From Candidatus Saccharibacteria bacterium UBA6224 (GTDB lineage: Bacteria > Patescibacteriota > Saccharimonadia > Saccharimonadales > UBA4665), in NCBI GenBank assembly GCA_002441585.1, contig DJWS01000009.1, positions 173,930-237,929 of the forward strand: 64,000 nt of DNA. The letters run 5' to 3'. Below are positions 54,864-63,205 of the stretch, one piece after another (position 1 is the first letter of the stretch; every line of letters starts with the position of its first letter). Under the pieces are notes generated by a model, which saw only the letters and a program-made list of their open reading frames with translations, had not been told where the DNA came from and made no database searches. Made by a program: the position numbers and the translations under genes.

Positions 54864-54908
54864 ATGAATAATTTCTACACCGTAAACCCTGAGGCGTGTA
54901 CCTCATGA
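54864..54908 (+). CDS. 14-residue leaderless leader ORF (MNNFYTVNPEACTS)
   Basis: TACAAT at 54852-54857 ends 6 nt before this ATG, the spacing used by real genes here. The 14 sense codons end in TGA, which overlaps the kinase ATG as ATGA (54905-54908). It could be a translationally coupled leader, possibly regulatory. It is too short to support by homology. Confidence 0.5.
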   Translation: MNNFYTVNPEACTS

Positions 54909-55549
54909 AAGCCGGACATGAGCTAGTCCTAGCTTTGGGCGTGGACGCCTCGGGCAAGTCGACCTTCCTGCGTGGTGTCCACGATCGGCTCGGTTATCTG
55001 GCCATCGAGCCAACGTCCACCGAAAAAGCCAAGCGGTTCAAAGCCAGCTTTGCAGAACAGCCCGTTGATATGAAATTGGTACGCAAACGACATGCCTTGT
55101 TTCGAGAGATTAACTTTTCGTTAGGACTGCGTATAGATGAGGAGCTTGAAAGCGCCAATGTCGCGACTAGCGGCCTGCGTCTGGTTACCGATATCAGCCA
55201 TGGCGTGATGGCCAAGATAGTCGGCCAAAAGGAGCTGTCTGTCCCACGAATCGTCGATAAATGGATGTCCGAGGATATTACGATACCCGACACGGTAGTG
55301 TTCATCCACGCGCCGATCGGCGTGATCCACGACAGGATTCTTAGGCGACAACGTCGCGGCCAAATCGGCGAGCAGTTGTCCGGCTTTAACTCACTGCATT
55401 TTTTGCGGCATTATCAGGATGCTCTGCACGAAGCATATGACGCACTCGATGGTGTCCGAAAGTTTGAGCACGACACGTCCATGCACCAAGCCTCGGAACT
55501 CATTGATAGATACGAAGCCGCTAACGCCGAGCCTACTCAGCACCCTTAG
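54905..55549 (+). CDS. P-loop kinase, thymidylate/nucleoside-kinase-like
   Basis: 214 aa from the ATG at 54905. Walker A GVDASGKSTFL near the N-terminus has the shape of thymidylate/deoxynucleoside kinases. RLVTDISHGVMAKI and PDTVVFIHAPIGVIHDRILRR(Q) match the DR(S/Y) and lid regions of that group only loosely, so the substrate is unknown. It is translationally coupled to a 14-codon leader. The 3' end overlaps the convergent aldo/keto reductase gene by 17 bp. Confidence 0.75.
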   Translation: MKAGHELVLALGVDASGKSTFLRGVHDRLGYLAIEPTSTEKAKRFKASFAEQPVDMKLVRKRHALFREINFSLGLRIDEELESANVATSGLRLVTDISHGVMAKIVGQKELSVPRIVDKWMSEDITIPDTVVFIHAPIGVIHDRILRRQRRGQIGEQLSGFNSLHFLRHYQDALHEAYDALDGVRKFEHDTSMHQASELIDRYEAANAEPTQHP

Positions 55550-56333
55550 GCAAGTGCAGGCTGGCGGCCGCGAAATTTTCGTCTATGTGTGCCCGGCTGC
55601 GAGCCTTGGGAATGGGCAGGGCGCCTTGGGCTATCAGCCAGGCCAGCGCAGCCTGTGCCTGCGTGGCGTCGTGTTGCTTGGCCAAGGCCGACAACTCGGA
55701 ATTCTCAAATAATTCACCCCGTTCCAGCGGGCGATAGGCAACTATGGTCGTGCCATTAGCCTCGCACAGAGCTTTCAACTCCGGCGTGACCTCTGTCCGA
55801 TGACCAAAACTGTAGTGCATTTGATTGGCAACGATTGGTTGAGTCGACAGACCAATGACTTCATTCATCCGCTCGACATTAAAATTACTAACGCCAAACT
55901 GGCGCACCACGCCCTCGTCGATCAGCTGGCAGATTTCCGGGACTGATTGTTGCCAAGGCACGTCGTGCCATGGTGCATGGATATACAGCAGATCGATATA
56001 GTCGGTGCCCAGGCGCTTCAGCATGGCCTCGACGGCCGGTCGGACGGTACCGCGGAGAACGTGCGTTTTCCATAACTTGGTCGCAACGTAGATGTCCTCA
56101 CGCGGGACCTTGCTGATGGCCCGGCCGACCACTTGTTCGGCACCGCCATTGCCGTACATTTCGGCCGTATCGATATGATTCTGGCCAAGCGACAGGGCAT
56201 ACTCAATCGCCGCGACCTCGGCGTCCGCGCCTGGTGAATGCAGCGAATATTCGCCGAAGGTCCAGGTACCGATACCTATCGGGTGTAACGGTCTGCCAGA
56301 TTTGGTAGATAGCAATGAACTAGACGGATCCAT
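55533..56333 (-). CDS. Aldo/keto reductase
   Basis: 266-aa NADPH-dependent reductase. GIGTWTFGEYS, QNHIDTAEMYGNGGAEQVVG (catalytic Asp, Tyr), VATKLW (Lys), LLYIHAPWHDVPW (His) and the IPKARSRAHIDENF cofactor block. A second reductase of the superfamily, not a close copy of the one at 30.3 kb. AAAGGAG precedes the start. Downstream of DUF488 on the same strand with a 35-nt gap. Confidence 0.92.
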   Translation of the reverse strand: MDPSSSLLSTKSGRPLHPIGIGTWTFGEYSLHSPGADAEVAAIEYALSLGQNHIDTAEMYGNGGAEQVVGRAISKVPREDIYVATKLWKTHVLRGTVRPAVEAMLKRLGTDYIDLLYIHAPWHDVPWQQSVPEICQLIDEGVVRQFGVSNFNVERMNEVIGLSTQPIVANQMHYSFGHRTEVTPELKALCEANGTTIVAYRPLERGELFENSELSALAKQHDATQAQAALAWLIAQGALPIPKARSRAHIDENFAAASLHLPKGAE

Positions 56334-56368
56334 GACACTCCTTTTCCTCTATTCTAATTTTTCGGCAG

Positions 56369-56713
56369 CTAGCCGTCCAGGTACGTCTTGAGCGCCACGG
56401 CCTGATTGTGGCGCTCGTCCTTGGCGCCGTATACCAGCGTTACCGGACCCTTCTCCAGCTCATCATGCAGCGTCGAAATCGCACCGGTATTGGCCTCCAG
56501 CTCTGCCCAGTAGCGCGCCTGGAATTCCGTCCATTTGGCCGGGTCGTGCCCGAACCAATTGCGCAACTCAGCACTGGGTGCGATGTCTTTCAGCCATAGG
56601 TCGATTTGTGCCTTTTCTTTGGTCAGGCCGCGCGGCCACAACCGGTCTATCAGAATGCGTTTGCCGTCCTCTTTGGCCGGTTCGTCGTAAACCCGCTTTA
56701 TTCGTACAGACAT
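56369..56713 (-). CDS. DUF488 family protein (YeaO-like)
   Basis: 114 aa. The family opening VYDEPAKEDGKRILIDRLWPRGL and the middle LRNWFGHDPAKWTEFQARYW are clear, as is LVYGAKDERHNQAV. Function of the family is not settled. The start is 1 nt past the stop of the FNR-type reductase, so the two are translationally coupled. Confidence 0.93.
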   Translation of the reverse strand: MSVRIKRVYDEPAKEDGKRILIDRLWPRGLTKEKAQIDLWLKDIAPSAELRNWFGHDPAKWTEFQARYWAELEANTGAISTLHDELEKGPVTLVYGAKDERHNQAVALKTYLDG

Positions 56714-56714
56714 C

Positions 56715-57428
56715 TTAATATCCTGCGAATTCCTCGGTACGGATGTTGTCTTCGTTCACTTCCAACTCCACCAATAACTGCCGCATGGCTTTGACCATGC
56801 CCTCAGGACCAGACAGGTAGTATATCGGCGCATTGATATCGTCCACGTATTTTTTGATCATGTCTGCATCGACACGGCCTCGTTCACCTTGCCAATCCTC
56901 AGGCGATTCGTCAGATGCTACTGGCACGTAGGTAAAGTTGGGGTTTTCGGCCGCCAATTTCTGGAAATCAGCCAAGAAGGGCAGGTCGGCCGGCGTACGG
57001 CTGGAGTGTAGTAACAGCAGCTTGTGCGCGGTCTTGTCGTGCGTCGCCTGGGCAATCATGCTGCGTACCGGCGTAACACCGATACCGCCAATAATAAATA
57101 CGGCCGGTGTCGTCTCGGTTTTGTGCAGCGTAAAGTCACCATAAGGACCATCGAATTTCACCTCCGTGCCGATGGGCAGGTCTTTTATTACCCTCTTGAA
57201 CGCCGTATCGCGCATGCGAGTGGCGGCCACCAGGTCATCCTCAAAAGGCGCCTGCACCAGCGAGAATCCACGGGTATCGCCCTCGGCATCGGTCTCTGGT
57301 GGATTAATCAGTGTGTAGTCGGCAAACTGTCCGGCCCGGAACTCCATACCTTCCGGCTTCTCGAAGTAAAATGCCATCGTCCCGTTGGCGACTTCCTCTT
57401 TTTTTATTAGTTTTACATTTATGACCAT
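56715..57428 (-). CDS. Ferredoxin/flavodoxin-NAD(P)H reductase family protein
   Basis: 237-aa FNR-fold flavoprotein. FAD-side block RGFSLVQAPFEDD (family RxYS), then GPYGDFTLH, the NAD(P) glycine motif IIGGIGVTPVRSMI and the C-terminal YYLSGPEGMVKAM. It moves electrons between NAD(P)H and a small carrier. No Fe-S domain is fused. It sits directly after an ArsR regulator, and opposite a b561/molybdopterin oxidoreductase for which it could supply electrons (inference). Confidence 0.9.
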   Translation of the reverse strand: MVINVKLIKKEEVANGTMAFYFEKPEGMEFRAGQFADYTLINPPETDAEGDTRGFSLVQAPFEDDLVAATRMRDTAFKRVIKDLPIGTEVKFDGPYGDFTLHKTETTPAVFIIGGIGVTPVRSMIAQATHDKTAHKLLLLHSSRTPADLPFLADFQKLAAENPNFTYVPVASDESPEDWQGERGRVDADMIKKYVDDINAPIYYLSGPEGMVKAMRQLLVELEVNEDNIRTEEFAGY

Positions 57429-57442
57429 AAGACCCTCCTTTA

Positions 57443-57748
57443 TTACTCCCAGTGCTCACAGCCCTTCACGCAGTATGTCTGCACGTGTTTTTCAATTTGC
57501 TCGAACAGCGGTCGGACTGTGTCTTCGTTGATGGCGTATATGCGCTCTTTGCCGTCCTGGTTCACGGTGACAAAGTGGCATTGCAAAAGATGTTTCAGAC
57601 AGTGCGAGGCGGCCGATTGCTCGATTTGGAGCTTTTCCGCAATGGCCGTCACGGTCATTGGACCTTGCTTGATCAGCAGCTGTAATATCCTGACCCGGCG
57701 CTTGTTTCCAAGCACCATGAAAAAGTGGTCGAATGACGGATAATTCAT
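57443..57748 (-). CDS. ArsR-family repressor with C-terminal CxxxC
   Basis: 101 aa. FMVLGNKRRVRILQLLIKQG, IEQSAASHCLKHLLQCHFV and the wing DGKERIYAIN are typical of ArsR/SmtB winged helix proteins. Two cysteines near the C-terminus (YCVKGC) plus others in the recognition region could sense thiol oxidants or metal. It leads the FNR-DUF488-reductase unit and faces the oxidoreductase gene. CATATG half-sites overlap its own start. Confidence 0.9.
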   Translation of the reverse strand: MNYPSFDHFFMVLGNKRRVRILQLLIKQGPMTVTAIAEKLQIEQSAASHCLKHLLQCHFVTVNQDGKERIYAINEDTVRPLFEQIEKHVQTYCVKGCEHWE

Positions 57749-57767
57749 ATGAACAATATATCATATG
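57746..57767. promoter_or_regulatory. Operator-like paired CATATG sites at the ArsR start
   Basis: Two CATATG palindromes (57746-57751 and 57762-57767) spaced by 10 bp, one helical turn and a half centre to centre. On the minus strand TATATT lies 6 nt before the ArsR ATG, so a bound repressor would cover the promoter and start codon (autoregulation inferred). Confidence 0.5.
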
Positions 57768-57847
57768 TTATGCAAACCGGCGGCCCGGCCACCATCTCTT
57801 GTCCGCCTCCATTGTCTTTTTGGATTAGGTGTGATTAGATTCTGCTT

Positions 57848-59326
57848 ATGGACAACGATACTCTGCCGATTGTCATCGTCATCGCACACTTCGTTAACTT
57901 TATCTGTGTCTTGTTGTTGATTCGCAGCGGTCTTCATATCCTGGCCGACCACCCGTTGCTGTATTGGACCGACCACACGCGCCGTGATAATTATTGGCTC
58001 AAATTCGGTAAGCTTCAGATGCCCAAAGACAGATTGTGGACGGCGCACGACGAGGCCGAGGTTTCCAGCCATATCCTGACCATGCCCGGTGGCGGCCACC
58101 ATGAATTCGGCATGGCCCGCAACTGGCATTTCACGGCAGCTTTTGTTTGGCTACTAACTGGCGCGGTGTATTGGGGCTATATGTTTGCCACTGGTACCTG
58201 GCGACGACTGATACCAACCAGTTGGAGCGTCTTTCCAGAGGCCTGGCACGACCTAGTCGGCTACATGACGCTTAACATTCCACCAGTCACCGCTTTCCAG
58301 CCATACGACGCCTTGCAGCAGCTTACTTACGCTGGCGTGGCGTTTCTATTACCGCCGCTCATGATCCTGACGGCCCTGGCTATGTCACCGGCATTCACCA
58401 ACCGCTTCCCACGCTACACTTTGCTGTTCGGTGGCCGTCGGCAAGCCGCCCGCAGCCTGCACTTCATCGGCATGATTTTATTCTCCGGCTTCATCGTCAT
58501 CCACATCCTGATGGTCACGCTGGTGTATTTCTCGCGCAATGTCAAACTCATCACGTTCGGCACCACCGATGTCCGCCTCAGCACCGCCGTCGCCGTGTTC
58601 GCCTCGGCACTCTTGTTCGTCTTGGTCTTTAACGTATTCATCACATACTTTACGCTAAGGCACCGCGTCGGCGTCCGCCGCGTATTGGTCGCCGTACTTA
58701 ACCCGACCATCCACCTGCTTTTCGGTTGGATGAAACCGCGCAAGACTTATTCCAAGAAAGACATCTCACCATTTTTCCGGGTCAATGGCTATCCGCCCGA
58801 GACCGAGGAGTTTTATAAGTTGCGTGATAACGATTTCAAAGATTGGCGGCTGCATGTCGGCGGCATGGTCGAGAACGAATTCTCACTCAGCCTGGATGAT
58901 CTGAAGGCCATGCCCAAGCAAGAGCAAATCACCAAGCACATCTGTATCCAAGGCTGGAGCGCCATCGGTGAATGGGGTGGCGTGCATATGTCGGAAATCC
59001 TCAAACGGGCCAAGCCAGACAAGCGCGCCAAATACATCGTCTTTCATGCCTACGACACCGACGCCAAGGGCAAATCGTACTACGAAGCCCTGCGCATCAG
59101 CGACATGAAAGATCCGTTGTCCATCCTGGCTTACGAAATGAACTGGCAACCCCTCAACCTCGAACACGGCGCGCCGCTGCGTCTGCGCTGTGAGCGCAAG
59201 CTGGGCTACAAGATGGTCAAGTACATCAAATCGATCGAGTTCGTCGACGATTTCAAGCACATCGGCGAAGGGCGGGGCGGTTACCGGGAGGACAATGTGC
59301 TGTTCGACTGGGAAGCCTCCATCTAG
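57848..59326 (+). CDS. Cytochrome b561-like membrane domain fused to a sulfite-oxidase-fold molybdopterin domain
   Basis: 492 aa. The N-terminal ~300 residues have several membrane helices with spaced His residues (IAHFVNFIC, RNWHFTAAFVW, EAWHDLVGYM, SLHFIGMILF, VIHILMVTLVYF), as in haem b561/FdnI-like subunits. The C-terminal ~190 residues are a sulfite-oxidase/MsrP-type molybdopterin domain: CIQGWSAIGEWGGV has the molybdenum-ligand Cys, and LEHGAPLRLRCERKLGYKMVKYI follows (split here: LEHGAPLRLR). In MsrP systems the two parts are separate proteins. Electron flow quinol-haem-Mo is inferred. TAGATT is 6 nt before the ATG. Confidence 0.82.
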   Translation: MDNDTLPIVIVIAHFVNFICVLLLIRSGLHILADHPLLYWTDHTRRDNYWLKFGKLQMPKDRLWTAHDEAEVSSHILTMPGGGHHEFGMARNWHFTAAFVWLLTGAVYWGYMFATGTWRRLIPTSWSVFPEAWHDLVGYMTLNIPPVTAFQPYDALQQLTYAGVAFLLPPLMILTALAMSPAFTNRFPRYTLLFGGRRQAARSLHFIGMILFSGFIVIHILMVTLVYFSRNVKLITFGTTDVRLSTAVAVFASALLFVLVFNVFITYFTLRHRVGVRRVLVAVLNPTIHLLFGWMKPRKTYSKKDISPFFRVNGYPPETEEFYKLRDNDFKDWRLHVGGMVENEFSLSLDDLKAMPKQEQITKHICIQGWSAIGEWGGVHMSEILKRAKPDKRAKYIVFHAYDTDAKGKSYYEALRISDMKDPLSILAYEMNWQPLNLEHGAPLRLRCERKLGYKMVKYIKSIEFVDDFKHIGEGRGGYREDNVLFDWEASI

Positions 59327-59328
59327 CA

Positions 59329-60519
59329 ATGGCCACTCGGTCTAGCGACGGACGATATTTAGCGCTCGCCGCCGTTACCGGTCTGTTACTGCTCAATTTT
59401 TGGGCATGGTCATTACTGTCACCGCTGGCACCAACCTATGCATCCGAGCTTCGGCTATCCCCGTTTGCCATCTCGGCACTACTGGCCACGCCGGTCATCG
59501 TCGGGTCGCTAGGCAGACTGCCACTTGGGGCGCTGACCGATAAATATGGCGGGCGGCGCATCTTTGCTGTCATTTGTTTTTTGGCCAGCCTGCCGACCGC
59601 CTACCTGGCATTTGCTGGCAGTTACGCCGAGCTGGCCGTGGCGGCCTTTTTCATCGGTATTGCCGGCGCGTCTTTCGCCGTCGGCGTACCATTCGTAAAT
59701 GCCTGGTTCCCGCGCGAAAAGCGTGGCTTCGCGCTGGGCCTGTTTGCCATGGGCAATGCCGGCACAGCCATATCCGGCCTGCTGACGCCGCGCCTGAGTG
59801 AGCAGTTTAGCCGCCCGTCGACATTTCTGCTGGTTGCTGCCAGTTTAGTAATTGCTGGCGGTCTGATGATGCTAAAGGGCAGGGACGCACCATCGTGGAA
59901 ACCTTCTCGCGCACCCATGCGTGCCAGCCTGATTCAGGCCGCCGCTTGGCCGCAAGCTCGCAAGCTGGCCATCATTTACGCCGTCACATTCGGGGCCTTC
60001 GTTGCCTTTGGTTTGTATCTGCCAATCCTGCTGAGGGTCGTTTACCATCTGGAAATCACCGATGCCGGAGCCAAGGCAGCCGGTTTCGTCGTATTGGCCA
60101 CGTTGGCGCGTCCCGTCGGCGGCTGGCTAAGTGACAAACTGGGTGGCGCTGCGATATTGCGCGCAGTACTGCTAACCGCCGCCGGGCTGGCCGCCATCGC
60201 CGCGCTCAACCCTTCGCTGATGCCGTTCGGCACCATCGTCTATCTATCTTTGGCTATTGTTTTAGGCTTGGGCAACGGCGCCGTCTTTGCCGTCATCGGA
60301 CACTTGTGCGATCCCAAGCGAGTCGGCAGTGTCACCGGCATCGTTGGCGCCGCTGGGGGCTTAGGCGGTTTTTTCCCGCCACTGCTGATGGGCGCCAGCT
60401 ATCAGCTGTTCCACTCGTACTCATTGGCACTGCTACTATTCACCGCGACTTGCCTGATATTACTGCCCGTAACCTTCGGACTCGGCTCACAACGCTACCT
60501 GGCGACCAAACGAACTTAG
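59329..60519 (+). CDS. MFS transporter, NarK-like nitrate/nitrite porter family
   Basis: 396 aa, twelve membrane helices. The loop 2-3 signature GALTDKYGGRR is present, and GASFAVGVPFVNAWFP with GFALGLFAMGNAGTA matches the nitrate signature region of NarK porters. It starts 2 nt after the oxidoreductase gene and is cotranscribed, which hints that the enzyme handles an oxyanion or that the transporter supplies its substrate (inference). Its end overlaps the convergent phosphatase gene by 4 bp. Confidence 0.82.
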   Translation: MATRSSDGRYLALAAVTGLLLLNFWAWSLLSPLAPTYASELRLSPFAISALLATPVIVGSLGRLPLGALTDKYGGRRIFAVICFLASLPTAYLAFAGSYAELAVAAFFIGIAGASFAVGVPFVNAWFPREKRGFALGLFAMGNAGTAISGLLTPRLSEQFSRPSTFLLVAASLVIAGGLMMLKGRDAPSWKPSRAPMRASLIQAAAWPQARKLAIIYAVTFGAFVAFGLYLPILLRVVYHLEITDAGAKAAGFVVLATLARPVGGWLSDKLGGAAILRAVLLTAAGLAAIAALNPSLMPFGTIVYLSLAIVLGLGNGAVFAVIGHLCDPKRVGSVTGIVGAAGGLGGFFPPLLMGASYQLFHSYSLALLLFTATCLILLPVTFGLGSQRYLATKRT

Positions 60520-61250
60520 GCGGCGCGCGCCCTGGCGTCTATGGCTTGCCAGCCCTCGGATGATTCTGGCTCCATTGGGTCAACAGATAGTTTCCACATC
60601 CGGCCGTCGGCCTGCACGTGACTGATCGGATCGATAGTGCTGTAGACCAGTATTTGTCCGTTATGTATCTCGTCGGTATTCACGGCCAAGAATTCCTCCT
60701 CGGTCAACCGCTCCAGCAGGAGACCGGCTGCCCACATCCAGTCGCGGTGCGTCACAGCCAAGACATTGCGCGAACCTTCAACGTTTTCCATGAATTGACC
60801 GGCTCGTTCCACGACCGCCATCATCGATTCACCGTCTGGCGGTACCCAGCGCAGGGGGTCGCTTTTCATCTGCTCGTAGCTCTCTGGATGTAGTTGTTTG
60901 TGCTTGGCTGGATGCATGCCGCGGATGCTACCGCGATTACGCTCATCTAGGCAATTATCGTCCTGCCAGACGGCAATGGGCAAATCGAGTGCGATAGCCG
61001 ACTGTTCGCTCCTGATGGCCGACGAGACGTAGCAACCATCAAAACCGGGCAGGCCGTAGGCCTCTATGATATGTTTTTGGATCCACAAGCCGGCCTGACG
61101 GCATTGCTCCACGCCCAGGTCGGTAATTTCTTCGAGCTCGGGTGGCTTGGTCGCCGTCACCGTTTCACCGCGCGCCCAGGCGGCCCGCCGCGCATCGCCT
61201 TCGCTTTCGCCATGGCGCACCATTATCAAATACTGCAAATTTTCACTCAT
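60516..61250 (-). CDS. Histidine phosphatase (phosphoglycerate mutase-like)
   Basis: 244 aa. Catalytic VRHGESEGDA near the N-terminus, the CYVSSAIRSEQSA arginine, CLDERNRGSIRG and the second His in VLAVTHRDWMW are all present. Whether it is a mutase, a sugar phosphatase or a regulator such as SixA cannot be told. It is longer than simple SixA proteins. Confidence 0.88.
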   Translation of the reverse strand: MSENLQYLIMVRHGESEGDARRAAWARGETVTATKPPELEEITDLGVEQCRQAGLWIQKHIIEAYGLPGFDGCYVSSAIRSEQSAIALDLPIAVWQDDNCLDERNRGSIRGMHPAKHKQLHPESYEQMKSDPLRWVPPDGESMMAVVERAGQFMENVEGSRNVLAVTHRDWMWAAGLLLERLTEEEFLAVNTDEIHNGQILVYSTIDPISHVQADGRMWKLSVDPMEPESSEGWQAIDARARAA

Positions 61251-61426
61251 GGTAAACTAACCCCTCAGTCTTGGTGTCGATGGTTTGTCCGCATCGAATC
61301 ATACGCCCAGGATATCACAGCTGTGATCCCCGCACAGACTTATCCGAGGGGCCAAATCATCAAAGATGCCCCGTACATTTACTTTTTTGCGTTTGTGTGT
61401 TATAATATACGATAATAGGCTACAAA

Positions 61427-62329
61427 ATGACGAACCAAGAGAAAGAACTCCAAGATACTGGCTCAGAAATTGACATATACGTCCAAACGGCTTTTGGCGG
61501 TGTGTACACCATCGTCGGCGAAAAACTAGCCGAGGATACCTCCGAGTTCACCAACAAAACGCCCTCGTTCGACTACTCGCTACATCTAGACTTTGAAGCT
61601 TTACAGTCCAATTACGCTGAATCAACTCCTAGTGGGGGTCGTCTAGGCATGCTGACCCAGAGATTAAAAGACTTAGGAATAGTTAAGCGCTGGGCAGCCG
61701 AACCGATAGAAACTACTTTCGAGTCCAGGCTGATGAGGAACTTCGAAGATTTGGTCGACAATCTGGACGTGGCAGACCTAGCGGTCGTCAGTCATAATCG
61801 TAGCGAAATCAGGGACCTCGACAAATTCAGGTTCGCGCCCATTGAGTCCAGCTACAGCAATTACAATTCACGATCGATCGAAAGTGCCGGATTTTTCGTC
61901 AAGCTACCCCAAGGCGTGCACTGCAACTACGACGTTAAAGGCAAGCCCTATCTGGACACCAGAAAAGCCTTGGGCCTAGTCTACGACGACCACCTGATAG
62001 CCGTGGGTGCCGCTGGCGTAAGTCTCACGGGTAACACTTTACTCATAAAACAGCTGCAAGACGTCACCGGCGTACATAAAAACATGTCGACCAAAAAGGA
62101 GTACTACAGCACCGGTCTGCACAACGGCATGGATTGGCGCCAGACTCTGGTGCGTGGCTGGGAACAGGTTGCCACCGAACTAGGCATGCCGAGCGTTACC
62201 ATCCAGGGCTACATGAATAGCAGATGGGAGCCGGTCCGCGAAAGGGGATACCCATCGTACGACGGCGTCGCCGCGCAGATGGGCTACGAACCAGACGGCT
62301 ACAACAACTGGGTCAAGGAGCTGAAATAG
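61427..62329 (+). CDS. Unknown protein, first copy of a tandem paralog pair
   Basis: 300 aa, no family recognised. The C-terminal two thirds are shared with the next gene: DDIRDLDKFR/SEIRDLDKFR, a CNY..KPYLDTRKALGLVYDD block, KKEYYSTGLHNGMDWRQTL and GVAAQMGYEPD. The N-terminal ~90 residues differ between copies. No membrane segment or signal. The final part (VRGWEQVATELGMPSVTIQG ... AAQMGYE) vaguely resembles an acetyltransferase C-terminus, but this is not established. A TATAAT lies about 20 nt upstream. Confidence 0.78.
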   Translation: MTNQEKELQDTGSEIDIYVQTAFGGVYTIVGEKLAEDTSEFTNKTPSFDYSLHLDFEALQSNYAESTPSGGRLGMLTQRLKDLGIVKRWAAEPIETTFESRLMRNFEDLVDNLDVADLAVVSHNRSEIRDLDKFRFAPIESSYSNYNSRSIESAGFFVKLPQGVHCNYDVKGKPYLDTRKALGLVYDDHLIAVGAAGVSLTGNTLLIKQLQDVTGVHKNMSTKKEYYSTGLHNGMDWRQTLVRGWEQVATELGMPSVTIQGYMNSRWEPVRERGYPSYDGVAAQMGYEPDGYNNWVKELK

Positions 62330-62331
62330 CT

Positions 62332-63201
62332 ATGATGCGCCACGACATACAACGCCCAGGTCAGACCATCGAATTCTTTGCCCCCATACCCATGGTCGAC
62401 CCGGTTAATCCCGACCTGGACAATCCGCCCCTGGGAGAGGCCCTCGACATCCCGTTGCCACCAGAAAGTCCAAGCCAAGACGCACTAGTCAAAGAACCGG
62501 CCAGTAGCTTCAGTGCATTAAAGGCAGTCGTTCGCAAGCTGGGCGGCAACAGCATTTGGGGCTACAGAGAAGCTCAGCAAATAACCCCCGGGCCAGAGGG
62601 GCGCATTAATGACCATTTCCCGGAAATAGTCGATGGTTTGGTGCTGCCCGACCTAGCCGTCGTCAGCAAAACTCGTGACGATATCCGCGACCTCGACAAG
62701 TTCCGACTCATCCCGCTCATACCCAATTACAATGCGCTCAATCATCCCTCCATGGATCCGATTGGATATGACGTCAAGCTTCCCCGGAACGTAACCTGCA
62801 ATTACGAACTTTCGCATCGGCCATATCTGGATACCCGAAACGCTCTGGGGCTGGTCTATGACGATAGGCTGATAGCCGTCGCTGGCGCCGGCATCCGACG
62901 CTACGACCAGACGCTACTCATCAAGCAAATCCAGGATGTCTCCGGTGTCACCAAGCTCTTGGCAACCAAAAAAGAATTTTATAGCACAGGCCTCCACAAC
63001 GGTATGGATTGGCGCCAGACTCTGGTGCGTGGCTGGGAACAGATTGCGGTCGATCTTGGCCTAAATAAAATTGCTATCCAAGGCCACAAAAACAGCCACT
63101 GGTCGGCAGTGCAAGATAACGGCTACGCCGCTTACGATGGCGTCGCCGCCGCCATGGGCTATATTCCCAAGTCCAACAACTGGACCAAAAAGCTCAAATA
63201 G
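62332..63201 (+). CDS. Unknown protein, second copy of the tandem paralog pair
   Basis: About 289 aa from the ATG at 62332 (or the adjacent ATG at 62335), 2 nt after the stop of the first copy. Same conserved blocks: RDLDKFRLIPLIPNYNA, CNYELSHRPYLDTRNALG, KKEFYSTGLHNGMDWRQTL, GVAAAMGYIPK. The DNA over the TGLHNGMDWRQT block is nearly identical in both copies, so the duplication is fairly recent or under conversion. The N-terminal part is distinct and Pro-rich. Confidence 0.78.
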   Translation: MMRHDIQRPGQTIEFFAPIPMVDPVNPDLDNPPLGEALDIPLPPESPSQDALVKEPASSFSALKAVVRKLGGNSIWGYREAQQITPGPEGRINDHFPEIVDGLVLPDLAVVSKTRDDIRDLDKFRLIPLIPNYNALNHPSMDPIGYDVKLPRNVTCNYELSHRPYLDTRNALGLVYDDRLIAVAGAGIRRYDQTLLIKQIQDVSGVTKLLATKKEFYSTGLHNGMDWRQTLVRGWEQIAVDLGLNKIAIQGHKNSHWSAVQDNGYAAYDGVAAAMGYIPKSNNWTKKLK

Positions 63202-63205
63202 GGAA

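Noticed and set aside
54905..55549. Confident naming as thymidylate kinase (tmk)
   Set aside because: The P-loop fits, but the DRY/LID features of Tmk are not clear, so no symbol was assigned.
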